In this document: one piece after another, positions 34,687-48,800 of the stretch
Layout: every line of letters starts with the position of its first letter
How positions within the stretch are numbered: position 1 is the first letter of the stretch
Source: Parietaria judaica
Taxonomy: Eukaryota; Streptophyta; Magnoliopsida; Rosales; Urticaceae
DNA: 64,000 nt
Direction of reading: 5' to 3'
Assembly: GCA_954871525.1 (NCBI GenBank)
Contig: OX940872.1
Location: 11,927,180 to 11,991,179, forward strand
Program-made: the position numbers and the translations under genes
The notes under the pieces: generated by a model
Databases searched by the model: none
What the model saw: only the letters and a program-made list of their open reading frames with translations
Told to the model about the DNA's origin: nothing

Positions 34687-36098
34687 ATGATCGCCGCCAA
34701 TTTTCCTGTCCACTTTGCGTCTCCGGTACCCACCCGCTGCGACCCGAATCCGACCCGGTTCCCGCCGTCCCGCTTTCGCCTGGAATTCCGATCGCCGGAG
34801 CTCTGCGCGGGTCGGAGGAAGATGGAGTTCCTGCTTCGACTCAGGCGACTCCGCGGCGGCGCCGAGTTGACCACTGTCCCCGACGCCGGCGGCGAGGACA
34901 CCTTCGCCGACGCCGCCAACCCGCCGGAGCACCTCGTCATCATGGTCAACGGAATCAATGGAAGGTGTGTTACCTCTTTGCTCTGATGATTTCAAACAAG
35001 TAATTGGGGAAGAAGGAATATATATATATATTTTTTTTTCTTTCCATTTTTGATAATTTATGTTCTTGTTTTTAATCAATTCGAATCAAGAAATTAGGGA
35101 AGAACATTAAGAGAAGAACATTAAGAGCTACTCTAGTCTGGTCTGGAATGATCAATTCGATAGTTTGGGGAAATTTGAATCATGTTTAAGATGATATATA
35201 TATATATATGTATGTATCAACGAGAAGTTGATGTATAGCAACCCATCGTTTGTATAGTTTAAATAGTAAATTGATACATGATTGACCCGTGATCACCTAC
35301 CGTCGGAGGAAGGGCAAGACGGTCATTTATCTTGTCAATTGATAGGTTCCAATAATAAATACCGAACACTAGAAAGCGGTCAACTTGAATTCACCGGAAA
35401 GGTGAATCGACCTTTCCTTTGAGAGCAGGGTCGAAACGGTCTCCGTGATGCAAAGGGAAGATAAATATAAAGCGAAGGATAAGGACTTCGAAGGCGCCGA
35501 CACGGATAGGTGTTGGCATCTATATGGTGACACCCAAACCTAGGGACAAAACATTGAAGACTATAATGTGCTTGATGGGCTAATTGACCGAAAAGCCCCT
35601 AATGACGTAATTTGAATAAAACGACATAAACGGATTCAATTATAGGAATCAGACTTTCGTTCTCGCTCTTTCTCTAGTGATACGTAATAGGCGAAATTGT
35701 TGGTTTTACTTGTGATGTATTGTTCATTTCCCCTGTTTTCAGTTCAGAAGATTGGACATATGCAGCAGAGCAGTTTGTGGAAAAGCTTCCGGATAAAGTA
35801 CTTGTGCACCGTCAGTTCTCTTACTCCGACTTCAAATCCCGGGCTATATATATTGAAAGCCTAAAAAACTCATAATTGAGGCCTACGTTATTATTTACTA
35901 TATCATTGTTTACTATTTTTCCTTAATGAGTGTAAGAGTTATATATATATTATTTTTCTCTGAATATCTACGGTTTCAGGCAGCCAATGTAACTATTTGA
36001 AGTTGACGTTTGATGGCATTGATACGGTGGGCGAGAGACTCATTGACGAGGTATTTCGGCTACATAATCACCAAGATGACATATATATATATATATAA

Positions 36099-36129
<31 letters not shown>

Positions 36130-38815
36130 ACAATTTTTTGTCTTTAATATTTAGGATTAAAATAAAATTAATGCAGGTACGGGAAGTTGTGCAGAAGCAT
36201 AGTTATGTGAAGAAAATTTCTTTCGTAGCTCACTCTTTTGGAGGCCTTGTATCGAGGTACGCTATTGGGAAGTTGTTTACGTGTGCCTCGGATTCGGAAG
36301 CTTCGGGTAGAATTGCCGGGTTGGAACCTATCAACTTCATTACGGTTGCAACTCCACATCTTGGTTCGAGAGGAAACAAACAGGTAGATCATGGAACAAC
36401 TTTGATTTGCTTCATCCTTCCTAATGCATAATGTTTTCAGGTCTTAAAAAAACAAATTTTCATGGACACCCCTCACCTTGTTTTTATTTTTCTACACGCG
36501 CCCCCCTTAATTAGTAAACTGACTATATCACACCCCTGACTTCGTACTTTTTTTTCCTTATGCACCATATGACTTCGTATTTTTGTCACTTTCTTGAACT
36601 GATTATATCACACCCTTGAGTGGTCAAATAGGGGTCAAAGATATAGTCATGAGCTGCATAAAGACAAAAGTACCAAGTCATGTGCTTTATATAAAAATTC
36701 AGGAACAAAAATATGGACAAATATTTTGATAAAAAATTTGTGCTAACATTTTAGTAAATTAAGCATAAGTTGATTAATTTTTTGCATAGTAAAATAAAAT
36801 TAAAAAAAAAAACAGAAATTAATATCACTAAAAGATTACAGAAAGACTACATAGGTACAAAAATAAGTTGAGGATGGGATACAACCATTATACAAACTGA
36901 GTGGCCAAGAATATATGATCTTTTCGTTTAATTATTTGAGGTGTTTTAGGATCTTTTCTTTACAAATTTATTTCATGTTATTTTGGGGATTATAATATTA
37001 GATAATTCCTTATTTTGAAACTTGTTTTGGTTGTGGTATTTCAAAGCTCCCTTTTCTCTTCGGTCTTCCCTTTCTTGAAAGAAAAGCGAGCGAAACAGCT
37101 CACTTAATTGTCGGTAGGTCAGGGAAGCATCTGTTTCTCACAGACAGTGATGAGGAAGAACCCCTTCTTCTGAGAATGGTCAACGACACCGATGACATCA
37201 AGTTCATGTTAGTCATATATCACCGACTATTACCGCCATAAAGTTTTCTCATATAGAGTTTTAATTATTACGCTCTAATATATTTTTCTGGTGCTCGTGT
37301 AGGTCCGCTTTACGTGTATTTAAGCGCCGCGTTGCATACGCAAATGCAAATTATGACTGTATCCTTAATTTTTTTTTTTTCATATTTTTATCTATATATA
37401 AGAATGTATTGTATATGACTCATACGCATTTAGTCCTTATATTTTACAAAATGTTTATCTTCACTCTCTTTTAAGATGTGGTTGGGTGGAGAACATCATC
37501 AATAAGGCGTCAAAGCGAACTTCCCGAGGTGACTTTTTTATGCGTTTTTTTTTTTTTTTTTTTCCGCATACTTCTTGCTACTGTGTGAAACTGAGCACCC
37601 TCTTTTCTTTTAACTAAAAAATCCTGCAGTTGAATCGTTTCAAATTTGATCAGAAATATCGACATATATTATATCTTGAGCAAGAACATTGTGGTGAGGT
37701 TCATAGTACAGTGGCTTCGAACGATGGAGATCCTCAAGATGAATTGGAAGGTTTGTCAATCGATTCTCTCTATGAGTTCTTCATTAAAGATCTTATTAAT
37801 TATAGAAGAATATATTGTTTATCTTTTGAATTTATTTCAAACCTAGTGAGTAATTATATATATATATATTTATAGAAAAAATGATCAGAGGGCTAACTCA
37901 AGTCCATTGGGAGCGTGTGGATGTTAGTTTTCAAAAGAGCAGGCAACGGTTTGTTGCTCACAATACTATTCAGGCAAGTTTTGATGCTTTATACCTATAT
38001 ATGTATTGATCGTTCATTATTCGATTAATTGAGAGTAACGCCCCGGTTATATCCTTTATTTTATATCATCTAATCATGTTGTTTTAGGTATTTTTCGTTA
38101 AGTGGGGGTATTACGGGTATTTATCTTTACGAGCTAGTTTGGGTTTCTAAGCCTATATAAAAACCATCTTTAGGATTCCCATTATGTTTTTTCACTTTAG
38201 TGAGATATTTCTTAGCAAATCTTCATTGGGAGTGCTTTGGTTTTGCTCTAGAAGGAAAAAGCGATAATCGGTATTAATCGAGATAATTTCCCATCTCCTC
38301 GGTGAGTTTCTGAGGAACCTAGTTAAGGGATATTAGCCCATAATTTGAACTTACACCCAAATGCTAAGTTTGTAAGACATTGGATCGCATCAACCCCCTA
38401 AACTTTTTGAGAGATGTTCAATACCCCGGAACTTCCAAAATGTGGCACTAGTCCTTGATGCATTGATATTGTGATTTACTAAAGTGTCCTTTCAGAATTT
38501 AAAATGAAATAGAGGGTATAAAACATAGGACAAATAGTATATTTACCGCCACAAATCAAATATCAGGGAGGCGAACGGGTCTCTTTCAAAAAGTTATAGG
38601 GGTATTATTGCCGGATACTCTTTCCATTACCGCTATGTTATTGCCTTTCTTTGCCGCACCTTCCGGCCGTTTTTAATTCCCTGCATTGCCTAATTCTCTA
38701 AAAACCGGCTTAAGTTCTGATCATCACAAGGAAATCCTTGCAGGTCAAGAGATATTGGTTAAATTCTGATGGTGCTCCTGTGGTTAAGCACATAATAGAT
38801 AATTTCCTTCTCTAG
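34687..38815 (+). CDS. Putative serine esterase/lipase, DUF676 (ROG1-like) family
   Basis: Ten exons (34687-34964, 35743-35810, 35980-36050, 36177-36383, 37047-37207, 37303-37358, 37476-37528, 37630-37750, 37876-37973, 38744-38815) join in phase to 394 aa ending FLL-TAG. HLVIMVNGINGSSEDWTYAA (residues about 81-100) is the oxyanion-side strand of an alpha/beta hydrolase. ISFVAHSFGGLVSRYAIGKL carries the nucleophile Ser159 in A-H-S-F-G-G. TVATPHLGSRGNKQ, LPFLFGLPFLERKASETAHL, VVGWRTSSIRRQSELP and RFVAHNTIQ (candidate catalytic His367) follow family order. Such proteins are thought to cleave acyl esters of lipids; the substrate is unknown here. ATG at 34822 (codon 46) is an alternative start. 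Intron 9 has a GC donor (CAG/GCAAGT). No membrane span is evident. Confidence 0.88.
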
Positions 38816-40460
38816 TATTGTTTTTTTTTTTTTTTTTTTTTGCTTATTTGCTTCAATATGTGAATCATTTGTGTAATCGAATAAATTGTTTTTCTTCTCT
38901 TTTCAAAAATGAAACTTTCATCTTACATAAGATGTAATTTGTGACAAATATATCGTGTATATTTTTCTCATCGTGTGAAAACCTTGGCAAGTTTGTACAA
39001 CCATTATCGTATTCGTCGTGCTTGGTTAACGGTTCGAATTTACACTTTTTTTTTAGTCCACTTAGATTTGATGGCGGGACTATGCGGGTAATAATGGGCA
39101 ATGTGAGACTTACCACATTCGTAGATAGGGTTCGGAGGGTTTCTATAGTATTTAGGACAAGTTCTCTATTTCGAGAATTCAAGCATTCCTTCCAAGGAGG
39201 AACAATCTTCAGATTCTGTCCGGGCTAGGATGGGATGGATGTCGCGTCCTGTAGACTGGTGCAGTTCGGACATTTCGTGTCTTGGGACCTCTGCCGAGAT
39301 TGGGATATTGGCTAGTTTGGCGGGTCAAGTCGCTGCACCATCGGGGTCAAATGTGTGAAAATGGATCTTGGAATCCTTCTCGGGCCGACGCTGGACGGAG
39401 GCTGCCGGTATTGTAGTTGTCCCATGTCGAAATAAGGCATGACTAATGGGCATCATCTTCTTCTCACGGGCCTCAGAATTGTGTTGGCCCTAGAGCCATT
39501 TACGAGTGGTCGGATATCCAACAGCTATTTTTTTTTTGCTAAAAAAGGGACTAAGATAAGTCCGGGTCCAAAAAAAAAAGGATCAGGTAAATCCGTATCC
39601 ACATAAAACAAATCTGGGTTATCTGATTTGATTTTTTTTTAATATACTTTTGGCTTGGTCCAACAAATACTGTCTAGGCTTTGTACCCTAATTTTATTGA
39701 TTTACTTTCACTGTTGCAAATATTGGGGGAACGCCCCAAACTTTTTAACATTTTTCAAAATTCGCCCTATTTTCGCTTTTCTTTGCCGAAATTTCACGAA
39801 AACTTCATTTTATTATTTGGAATTTTAGATTGCTTGAAAGAATGTTTCTTGAGTCTTTGATTAGAGAACAAATTACTTGCGTTCACACAACAAAATGATA
39901 GTAAACTAAAGATATATAATTACACTTTCTTGTTGCATAGTTGACTAAGAAATTGTGCTATAGAGAATATTGTAAAAAAAAAAAAACCTGAATGGAAATG
40001 CCTTTGATTATATTATGAACTTTGTGGAGTGTATATCTACTTACAAACTCATGAATTGAAAATGTTTTATTACACACAAATAATATGGTCAACACATAAT
40101 TGCCCCTTCTTACAAAATTCTGTGTAAATACAAAGCTGCCCCTATGAAGTTAGATAACCAACATAATTAGTTCCTATGGAATTTGCCTCCGAACAACTGC
40201 ATCCACAAATATATTAACAAGTTACTCACTAATCAAAGTGTTAATAAAATTCCTCTAATTTAAATCACACGTTATCATATGTTATAATAACTGATGATTT
40301 ACAAAATTTATATAAAAAAACTGAGTGAAACATTGGATCAAATCCAAACGTTGTGTGAATTTGATTTTTGAGTACTTGTGCCGCAAATATCTCTTGTAAC
40401 GAAACAATTTATTGGTCCAAATATAAAAAAAAAAATAGTGAATGATTTTTGAAGTTAAAC
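38816..40460. other. Intergenic between two convergent genes
   Basis: A T tract (38821-38840) follows the esterase stop. A GC-richer island (about 39080-39500; CGGGTCAAGTCGCTGCACCA and similar) has no recognisable protein and may be retroelement debris. 39540-40460 is AT-rich and holds the 3' end of the CIPK gene. No further gene seen. Confidence 0.45.
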
Positions 40461-40750
40461 TTACTCTGTTTTCTCCTGCTCTCTCTCTTGACTATGCAAC
40501 GAATCCGAATTCTCAGTCAGCAGATTTGACAAGCTATTGCAGAACTGATGATCATAAACATGTGTTATTTAAAATATTTTTAATTATTATTTAGAGAATG
40601 ACAATAAAAAATTGATTATCTTATCATACTTCTTTGAAAACTCTAATCTCCCCTGCTGATTTCGATATTTCAATTACACAATTAGTTGGAGCAACTTCTG
40701 TCACCTGAAAAATTGTTCACATCTCAACAATTATTAATTAATAATTAATA

Positions 40751-40813
<63 letters not shown>

Positions 40814-43257
40814 TATTAATTAAATAACACTTACCTCTGCTGATAGTTGGATATATGATCTTGAACACCTTGTCATCTTCTGTTTTATCAGCATTCTCGT
40901 CTGTCATAGTTTTGCAAATATATTATTTATTTATTTATATATTTGTTTTCTGGATGAATTGAAGAATAATGAGTGATTGTACCTTGATATTGCTCAATCT
41001 TTCGACCGAAAGACTCACGTCTGTCGCAGCGGTTTCGATTTTCTTCACGGTTTCGTCGAATGTGTGCTTCGATCCGAGCCTCGTTTTCTGATTATTCTCG
41101 CTCTAAATAACAAAATAATTTCCCATAATTCCCATCTTAGTAAACATGCCATGCTGAACTCTCAAGAAAAAAATTACATAGATAAACAGACTTGCCTCCT
41201 CTTTAAAAAGACCAGATAAATCTAGATCGTTTGACATGGCGATTAACCGAAAAGCGTTTATGAAACTCGAAGACTTGCGCATCGTTGGCTCTGTAACATT
41301 TTCCTGAAAAATATTAAATTTAAATTTGATTTAACAAACCATTATGTTACAAAATATTTTTTTTTTACATATTTCCTTTTCGCTGCAAATTTTACCTCAA
41401 TTGAATCAAATGCTGTATTAACATCGTCACAGTTAATCGCCTCTTCATCGTCGTTCATGCAACTAGGCACGTAATTGTTCTGAAACCACGGATCCTCGAC
41501 GATCTCGGGGATAGTAATCCTCTGTAGACACGAATAAATAAATAAAAAATCAGTGCTTGGTTTAGTCTAAATAAGTAAATTAACGAAGATCGAAAACGGA
41601 GTTAACCGTACGTTTAGCGAATATGGCTCGAGTAATCGGGCGATGAGCTTCTTTTGGCTTTCCGTAAACCATTCGGGACATTTGTATTGTGCTCTGGATA
41701 TCTTTGGAAAGAGTGTGATCAGTGTATGAAATTTCGTTTTTTTTTTTTCCTTTCATAAATCCGGATTTATGCAATGGTTTTATTATACCTTTCTGTATAA
41801 ACTCATGAGATTTCGGTCTTCGAATGGGAGATAACCAGCAAGCAATTCAAAGAGGATAACGCCGCACGACCAAATATCAGCCGAAGCGCCGTCGTAGGCC
41901 TTATTCATGAGCAGCTGTTATAAAATCGACCATACGTCATCTTTCGAAATAAGTAATGCTCAAAATCGATTTGTTTCAAGAGATATTTAATAATTTTCCG
42001 ATGAATTTTTCGTGTGGTCGCAACGTGCAATTCACATGATGATTTATGTGCAATGCATATGGCTTAAATGTAATAAAAACGGTCAATTTTGATAATTTAC
42101 AATTCAAGGGGAGAAATTGCTAAAACAATCCGAGAAGAAAACCCGAGCAAACACGACAAGCTCAAGGGACGTACCTGAAAAAAATATTTTCTCTTGTTTA
42201 TCATCTCATCAAACATATATTGCAGTAAATAAGCTACGGTTTTACTCGAAAATCGGAGTCCATTTTTGTACCTCGGGCGCGACATAGCTCGGAGAGCCAC
42301 ACGCGGTCGATAGAAGATCGCCTTGCTGCAAAGTCATCAAGAGTCAGTGCTCAGAACTCTTGTCAATGAAGCTCACGAGCCACAAAATAACGCTTGCAAA
42401 TGTACGGTTTCTACCTTACGCAACGCGCTCAATCCGAAATCCGTTATTTTCAAATTCCCCTTGCTATCCAAGAGTAAGTTCTCCGGCTAACGAAAATGAA
42501 AACGAAAACAAAATCACTCTCCAAATTCCAAATGATTCAAAGAAATTTGTTTTTCTCTTGCAGACCTTTAAATCCCTATGATACACTCCTTTGCTGTGGC
42601 AGTGATCGACCGCATCAATCAACTGTTGAAAGAGCTTCCTCGCCTCCAATTCGCTCAGCTTCTTCGAGTATGACTACCGGAAAAAAAATAAAACTATAGG
42701 CGATAGGAAATTTTCCTCGAAAATATGTTTCGGCTGACTGGAAACCGAGTAACGATTATTACCATCTTGTCGGAGAGCTGCCCGCCAGGAATGTACTCCA
42801 TCACGATGTAGATTTTCGTCTTCGTCCCGAGAACCTGTCCCCAATTACAGGGGCGCTACCGTCTTAATTTCACGAGCTTCAGGAATTCAGAAAAGAAAAA
42901 AAAAACAAGGTTCCCGACACGCACCTCGTATATCCGGACAATGTTCGGGTGATTCAGGAGCTTCATCGATCGTATCTCTCTTTGCACCTGACATTGGAAC
43001 AAGAACTAGTGAGAAAGAACCCGGAATTTCGTTTGACTAGCGGTTGACTTTTTCGGGCTCGGAAGAAGGAAAGGAAGGAACTGAACAGAACGTGCCTGTA
43101 ACATGAGCCTGGTCTCCAACACCTTGCTCTTGTCAATGATCTTCACGGCGACGGAGCGGCCGCTGGTCATGTCCACAGCGAGTTTGACTTTGGCGAACAT
43201 GCCCTCGCCGATCGTCCGGCCAATCTGGTACTTTCCTATGTTCTGGGAGAACACCAT
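40461..43257 (-). CDS. CIPK21: CBL-interacting protein kinase, CIPK21-like
   Basis: Fourteen exons (43257-43096, 42987-42925, 42834-42763, 42673-42566, 42486-42415, 42325-42272, 41914-41789, 41701-41612, 41521-41396, 41303-41196, 41102-40983, 40900-40835, 40704-40630, 40544-40461) all keep phase 0 and give 441 aa, usual for CIPKs. Visible motifs: glycine loop GEGMFAKV (17-24), Lys39 in VAVKIID, YHRDLKPENLL with Asp133, DFG 151-153, activation loop ending APE at 177, the NAF motif ([21 protein letters not shown]307-F309) that binds calcineurin B-like sensors, and a C-terminal regulatory region ending [29 protein letters not shown]. CIPKs phosphorylate transporters in calcium/CBL stress signalling. 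[15 protein letters not shown] and FCNSLSNLL point to CIPK21, remembered as a salt/osmotic-stress kinase. Introns 1 and 10 need GC donors. Confidence 0.9.
40733..40823. repeat. (TAA)n/(TTA)n microsatellite able to form a hairpin, in CIPK intron 12
   Basis: About 50 bp of AAT repeats are followed directly by ATT repeats, flanked by TTAATTAATAATTAATAAAT and its inverted match ATTTATTAATTAAATAA. The block is a near-perfect inverted repeat within a short (130 bp) intron. Confidence 0.85.
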
Positions 43258-45620
43258 TTCTAAAAGAAGAAAGAAGTCAACGGACTTGCGTGCTTACGAG
43301 AATGAAAACGAAGGGTTTGATAATCCCAGCGAGATTGAATAATACTTAAATAGATTGATTTCCTTTGTGTTTAGAATAATTGTTTTTCAAGGCTTGGATT
43401 GGAATGAATCAAAGTCTCTCTTCAATCTTCATGGAGTGAGACTCGCATGGAAGCGTTGACCAGTGGGTGTTTGAATGGAAGATATGCTTCCATATCAACG
43501 TGGGAGCCTCTGCATGTAAAAAGTGTTAAGTGAAAAAAGTAGTTGAAAATATTGTTATGATTTATATATTCAACGTTTTCCTCGTGAGATTAAAAAAAAA
43601 ACAAGGTTATTTATTTGTATACCGACTATAGATTAAATAAAAAATAATTAATACGAAGGTAAAGTCAAAGTGACACAACCATAATTCAAAACCCACTCCA
43701 AAACTTATGGCTTTAGTTAGTTAGAGGATAAAATGCATGGTCCATCTAGTGGTTTCTCCTTTTTGCGGTTTCGAAAGGATATGATATCCGGTTCCGATTT
43801 TTTTCTTCTTCTCCAAACCAAGAACATATGAAACCCAAAATTGCTATCCGAAATTGCTGATTCCAAATATTCATTTCAATTTTTCTATTACATAACTATA
43901 ATTTTAGTTCTGAAAAAAGGTTCGAATTTCGGAATTCCAATTGCAATTTTTCTTTTACGAATCCGGGATCCCATTTCTTACAACTGTGTATAAGATTTAT
44001 TTTCTCTTATGTGTCGTCTAAACTTGTTATATATATATATATATATATATAAAAAGATATATAGAAGTGAAGCAAGGTATTTGTTGCAATTTGCAATTGT
44101 ATAAGCTGGCTTTTGCCACTAGTTGCATGCATGTGTTTGAATTTGTGGTAAGCAAGTTACATTACATATCTGTACACATGTGCACAAATAAATAGAGGTG
44201 ATCATTGATTCGATCATATTTCTAAATAATTTGAATTCAAATTCAATGAGCTAAGTTTATCATTTGTTAGGTTATTTGACTAACAAGTTTGTATCTTCTG
44301 CAACTTTTCAAAAAAGTTTTTTTTTTGACAAAGTTGTCAGACTCTATAATTGTAATTTGTATGCCATAAATACCATTTTATCGGCTATTTTAATACATGT
44401 GGTCCGTGGTCGTAAATACCATGTATCTTTAAGATTGTATTTTTTAATTAATATACAATATAGATGTGCTCTCGTCACTCTTTCCTTCAATGAATGGCCA
44501 AGCTTGATATCATACAATTAAATCGTGGTTTATAATTTAAACCTTGGATAAGCAATAATCAATTTCGCTAAGCCGCAATGCTAATCAAGAGTTAGTTATA
44601 TACTACAAGAGAAGTTTCTTAACAAAATTTTGAAGTGAAATTTTCGGACACGATTATTTATAAAATGTTTTTTGCATTTTTTTTTCTTTAATTGATTTTA
44701 AGGTACTTCTGTCATAACTATAAAATGGTAATTGCTATTATTCTAGAAAATTTCTACTAGGTATATATTTAAATATCTAATTTAGCAGTATTTTAATTAA
44801 TAATCGGTACATAAACCTTAAATCCGCATTATAAACCTTAAATCCTAACTTTGTTAGAACTTTGTGGCATAAGTACATAAAAAATTGGGATTAAACCTAA
44901 ACAGGTCCACATGAATTGATGTGTTGATTCATGATATTGATTAGAGAATCAAATGTGAGATATAGGATTGAGTTATTTGATTCATCAAGTCCACTAATCA
45001 CATAATATCCTATACCCTTATATAGATGAGATCAAGAGTAAAGGGAAACTTACCATTCATTTGAAATACGCATTGATGAGTGCAAATTCCCTCCGCCTCT
45101 ATAAGTAGAATTCGACCACCTCATTCCAACATGAGAGAGTTTGAATTCCCTAGAAACCGAAAGAGTCTTTTCCCAATTCCAATCGCCGATAAGAAGCTAG
45201 TATTGCGATTTGGCAATTTCTGGCTAAAAGGGCGTTCCGTTAGAGACGCGGTGAACTATGTAGAGGCCGAATATTTGAGCGGCTTGTGATCAACGGAGCG
45301 AGGAGGAGCACAACAGAGGCGGCGTGGAGCTAAATGGTGGAGGTGGCTAAACCTCCGATATTGACTCGGAGATCCGACTCATGAAAAGCAAAGGGATTCG
45401 TGTAGAGAATTTTATTCTCACTTGTTAGTTTTGATTATATGCGTTGTTATCTAGATTTATTGATTCGAGGATTCCCGAAATTTCTCCATCCGGAGATGGG
45501 CTGATTATATGAGTTGCAATTAGCTTATATAACGCTGTAATTTTTTTTAACTTTAAATGCATGTCGATGTTATTCGTAAATGAGTATGATTATGCTTTAG
45601 TATAATTATGATATATTATT
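43258..45620. other. CIPK upstream region and intergenic DNA
   Basis: The first 200 bp upstream of the CIPK start are the probable promoter/5' UTR (TACTTAAATAG on the + strand near 43344). A TA run lies at about 44030-44051. A 70-codon frame at 45080-45289 has no recognisable domain. No gene is supported in the rest. Confidence 0.45.
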
Positions 45621-45625
45621 ATTAT

Positions 45626-45843
45626 TGTTATAAAGGCATGATTTTGTGGATGCCAATTAGCTATAGTCAACTATTGATTTCATAATCAAGGGCATGTAAT
45701 CTTCACACTAATTATGTTTGCCATATTTGTATTTCTCTACTCCCTATAAATAAATGGCCTAGACTCCATTGTAATACACACTCAAGCAATAACATTCTCT
45801 CTTTCCCTCTTTATCAAGCTCTCTTGTTCTTTACTTTGTAACA
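45626..45843 (+). repeat. 5' LTR of the copia element
   Basis: TGTTATAAAGGCATG to CTTTGTAACA. TATA box CTATAAA at 45744-45750. Six substitutions against the 3' copy. Confidence 0.95.
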
Positions 45844-45862
45844 CGTTATCAGCACGCTCTTA
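45844..45862 (+). other. Copia primer-binding site
   Basis: CGTTATCAGCACGCTCTTA directly follows the 5' LTR. TTATCAGCACG is a common copia primer site. Confidence 0.7.
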
Positions 45863-45874
45863 TCGATCGAGAAT

Positions 45875-48800
45875 ATGGATTTTCCCCATAAATCACTTGG
45901 ATCCAAGTCAAAAAGTCACGATATATGCCTCATAGATTGCGTTACAACACATACAATTCTACAAGATCGAAAATATTTTGTCTCCCTGACTATGAAGAAT
46001 GGCAGTGTTAATACAATATCTGGCTGTGCAAATTTGATTGAAGGTTTTGGGAAAGCCAATATTATTTTACAAAGAGGAACAAAACTTGTTATAGAAAATG
46101 CACTTTTCTTCAGTAAGTCTCCAAGAAATTTTGTGAGCTTTAAAGATATCCGTAAAAATGGATATCATGTTGAGAAAGTAAATACGGATGATTTTGAATA
46201 CCTATGCATTACAAGTATTGTAGAGGGAGAGAAACGCATATTGGAAAAACTACCCTCTTTTTCTTCTGGCTTATATTACTCACACATAAGCACATTTGAG
46301 ACTCATATTGTTACGAATAAAGAGTCAAAAAGCCCAAACCCTTTTTATATATGGCATGACCGGTTAGGCCACCCCGGTTCAAGTATGATGCAAAAAATAA
46401 TTGAAAACTCATTTGGGCATTCATTAAAAACAAAAGAGATTCTTCAATTTAAAGAATTCTCATGTGCTGCTTGTTCTCAAGGGAAATTGATTACTAGACC
46501 ATCACCAGTTAAAGTTGTGACTGAATCACCTTTATTCTTGGAACGTATACAAGGAGATATATGTGGGCCCATTCACCCACCATGTGGACCATTTAGATAC
46601 TTTATGATTTTAATTGATGCATCAAGCAGATGGTCACATGTATGTTTATTGTCAACTCGAAATCTGGCATTTTCAAGACTACTTGCTCAAATCATAAAAT
46701 TGAGAGCACATTTCCCAGATTATGCAATTAAGACGATACGACTTGATAATGCTGGTGAATTCAGGTCTCAATCATTTATAAATTATTGTATGGCTATTGG
46801 AATTACAGTTGAGGAGCCTGTTGCTCACGTACATACGCAAAATGGTTTAGTGGAATTATTCATAAAACGCTTTCAGTTGATCGCTAGACCATTACTTATG
46901 AGAACAAAACTTCCCGTTTCAGCATGGGGACATGCTATTTTACATGCAGCAGCACTTGTACGCATCAGGCCAATATCTTGTAACAAATTCTCCCCATTTT
47001 AGTTGGCTATGGGCCAGAAGCCTAATATTTCCCATCTTAAAATATTTGGATGTACAGTTTATGTCCCAATTGCTCCACCGCAACGTACTAAAATGGGACC
47101 TCAAAGAAGATTGGGAATATATGTTGGGTTTAATTCAGCTTCTATAATTAAATATCTGGAACCAATGACATGAGATTTATTTACAGCAAGATTCGCTGAT
47201 TGTCATTTTGATGAAGCAATGTTTCCAATATTGGGGGGAGAAAGTAAAAAGCTGGTAAACAATGTAGTATGGAATAACTCGTCATTAACACATTTAGATC
47301 CTCCGACAAAGCAATGTGAACATGAAGTTCAAAAGATCATTCATTTGCAAAATATTGCCAACAAATTACCAGATGCATTTACTGATCCCAAACGAGTTAC
47401 AAAGTCTTATATACCAGCGGCAAATGCTCCTATACGAATTGAAGTTCCAAAAGAACACATTATTGCAAACAATAGTAAACCACAATTAAAGCGTTGCAGA
47501 CCAATCGGTTCCAAGGATAAGAATCCTAGAAAAAGAAAAGGAGCATTTGATCAAAACGGCCAAAATATAGAGGCGAATAAAGAACCCGAAGGCGTGATAA
47601 CTGAAGAAATCCCAATAGAGGATAAGGTACCCGAAAATGTTGAAAATGGTGAAATATCGATCAGCTTTACCACATCGGGAAAAATATGGGACCGTAAAAA
47701 TATTATCGTAGACAATGCTTTTGCGTACAATATTGCAGTAGAGATAACTATTCTAGATGATGAAATGGAGCCAAGATCTGTCAAAGAATGCAAACAAAGA
47801 CAAGATTGTATGAAATGGAAAGAGGCAATTGGAGTGGAATTGGATTCACTTTCCAAACGTGAAGTTTTTGGACCTATAGGTAAAACACCTTCTGGTGTAA
47901 AGCCAGTGGGATACAAATGGGTTTTTGTGCGAAAACGAAATGAAAATAATGAAGTAGTGAGATACAAGGCACGTCTTGTCGCACAAGGTTTTTCCCAAAG
48001 ACCTGGCATTGACTTTATGGAAACGTAATCCCCTGTGGTAGATTCGATAGCCTTACGGTACCTTATGAGTTTGGCAGTTCACCAGTTTGGATATGCATCT
48101 AATGGATGTTGTTACAGCATACTTATATGGCTCCTTAGATAATGAAATTTACATGAAAATCCCTGAAGGATTAAAAGTGCCTGAAGAATATAGACACTCT
48201 CAAGATATGTGCTCAATAAGACTTCATAAGTCTTTATATGGATTAAAGCAATCAGGGCGAATGCGGTATAATCGTCTTAGTCAATATCTTTTAAAAGATG
48301 GGTATCAAAATGATCGAGTTTGTCCATGCGTCTTCATTAAAAGATTTGGATCGAAATTTATCATAATTGCCGTATATGTAGATGACTTAAATATCATCGG
48401 ATCTCTTAAAGAGATTATGGAAACATCAAATTATTTGAAGAAAGAATTTGAGATGAAAGATCTCGGGAAAATGAAGTTTTGTCTTGGACTTCAAATTGAA
48501 CACTTGAACAATGGAATATTTATTCATCAGTCAACTTACACCGAGAAAGTATTGAAGAAATTTTATATGGAAAAAGCCCATCCTTTGAGTACTACAATGG
48601 TTGTAAGATCGCTTGATCCTAAGAAAGATCCATTTCGACCTCATAAAAATGAAGATGGAATTCTTGGTCATGAAACCATACTTAAGTGCAATTGGAGCAC
48701 TGATATATCTTGCTAACAATACAAGACCAGATATTTCTTTTTCAGTAAGTTTATTGGCAAGGTTTAGTTCGTCACCAACACGTAGACATTGGAATAGGGT

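Noticed and set aside
45080..45289. 70-codon frame MQIPSASISRIRPPHSN
   Set aside because: No recognisable domain, no splice partners; length expected by chance.
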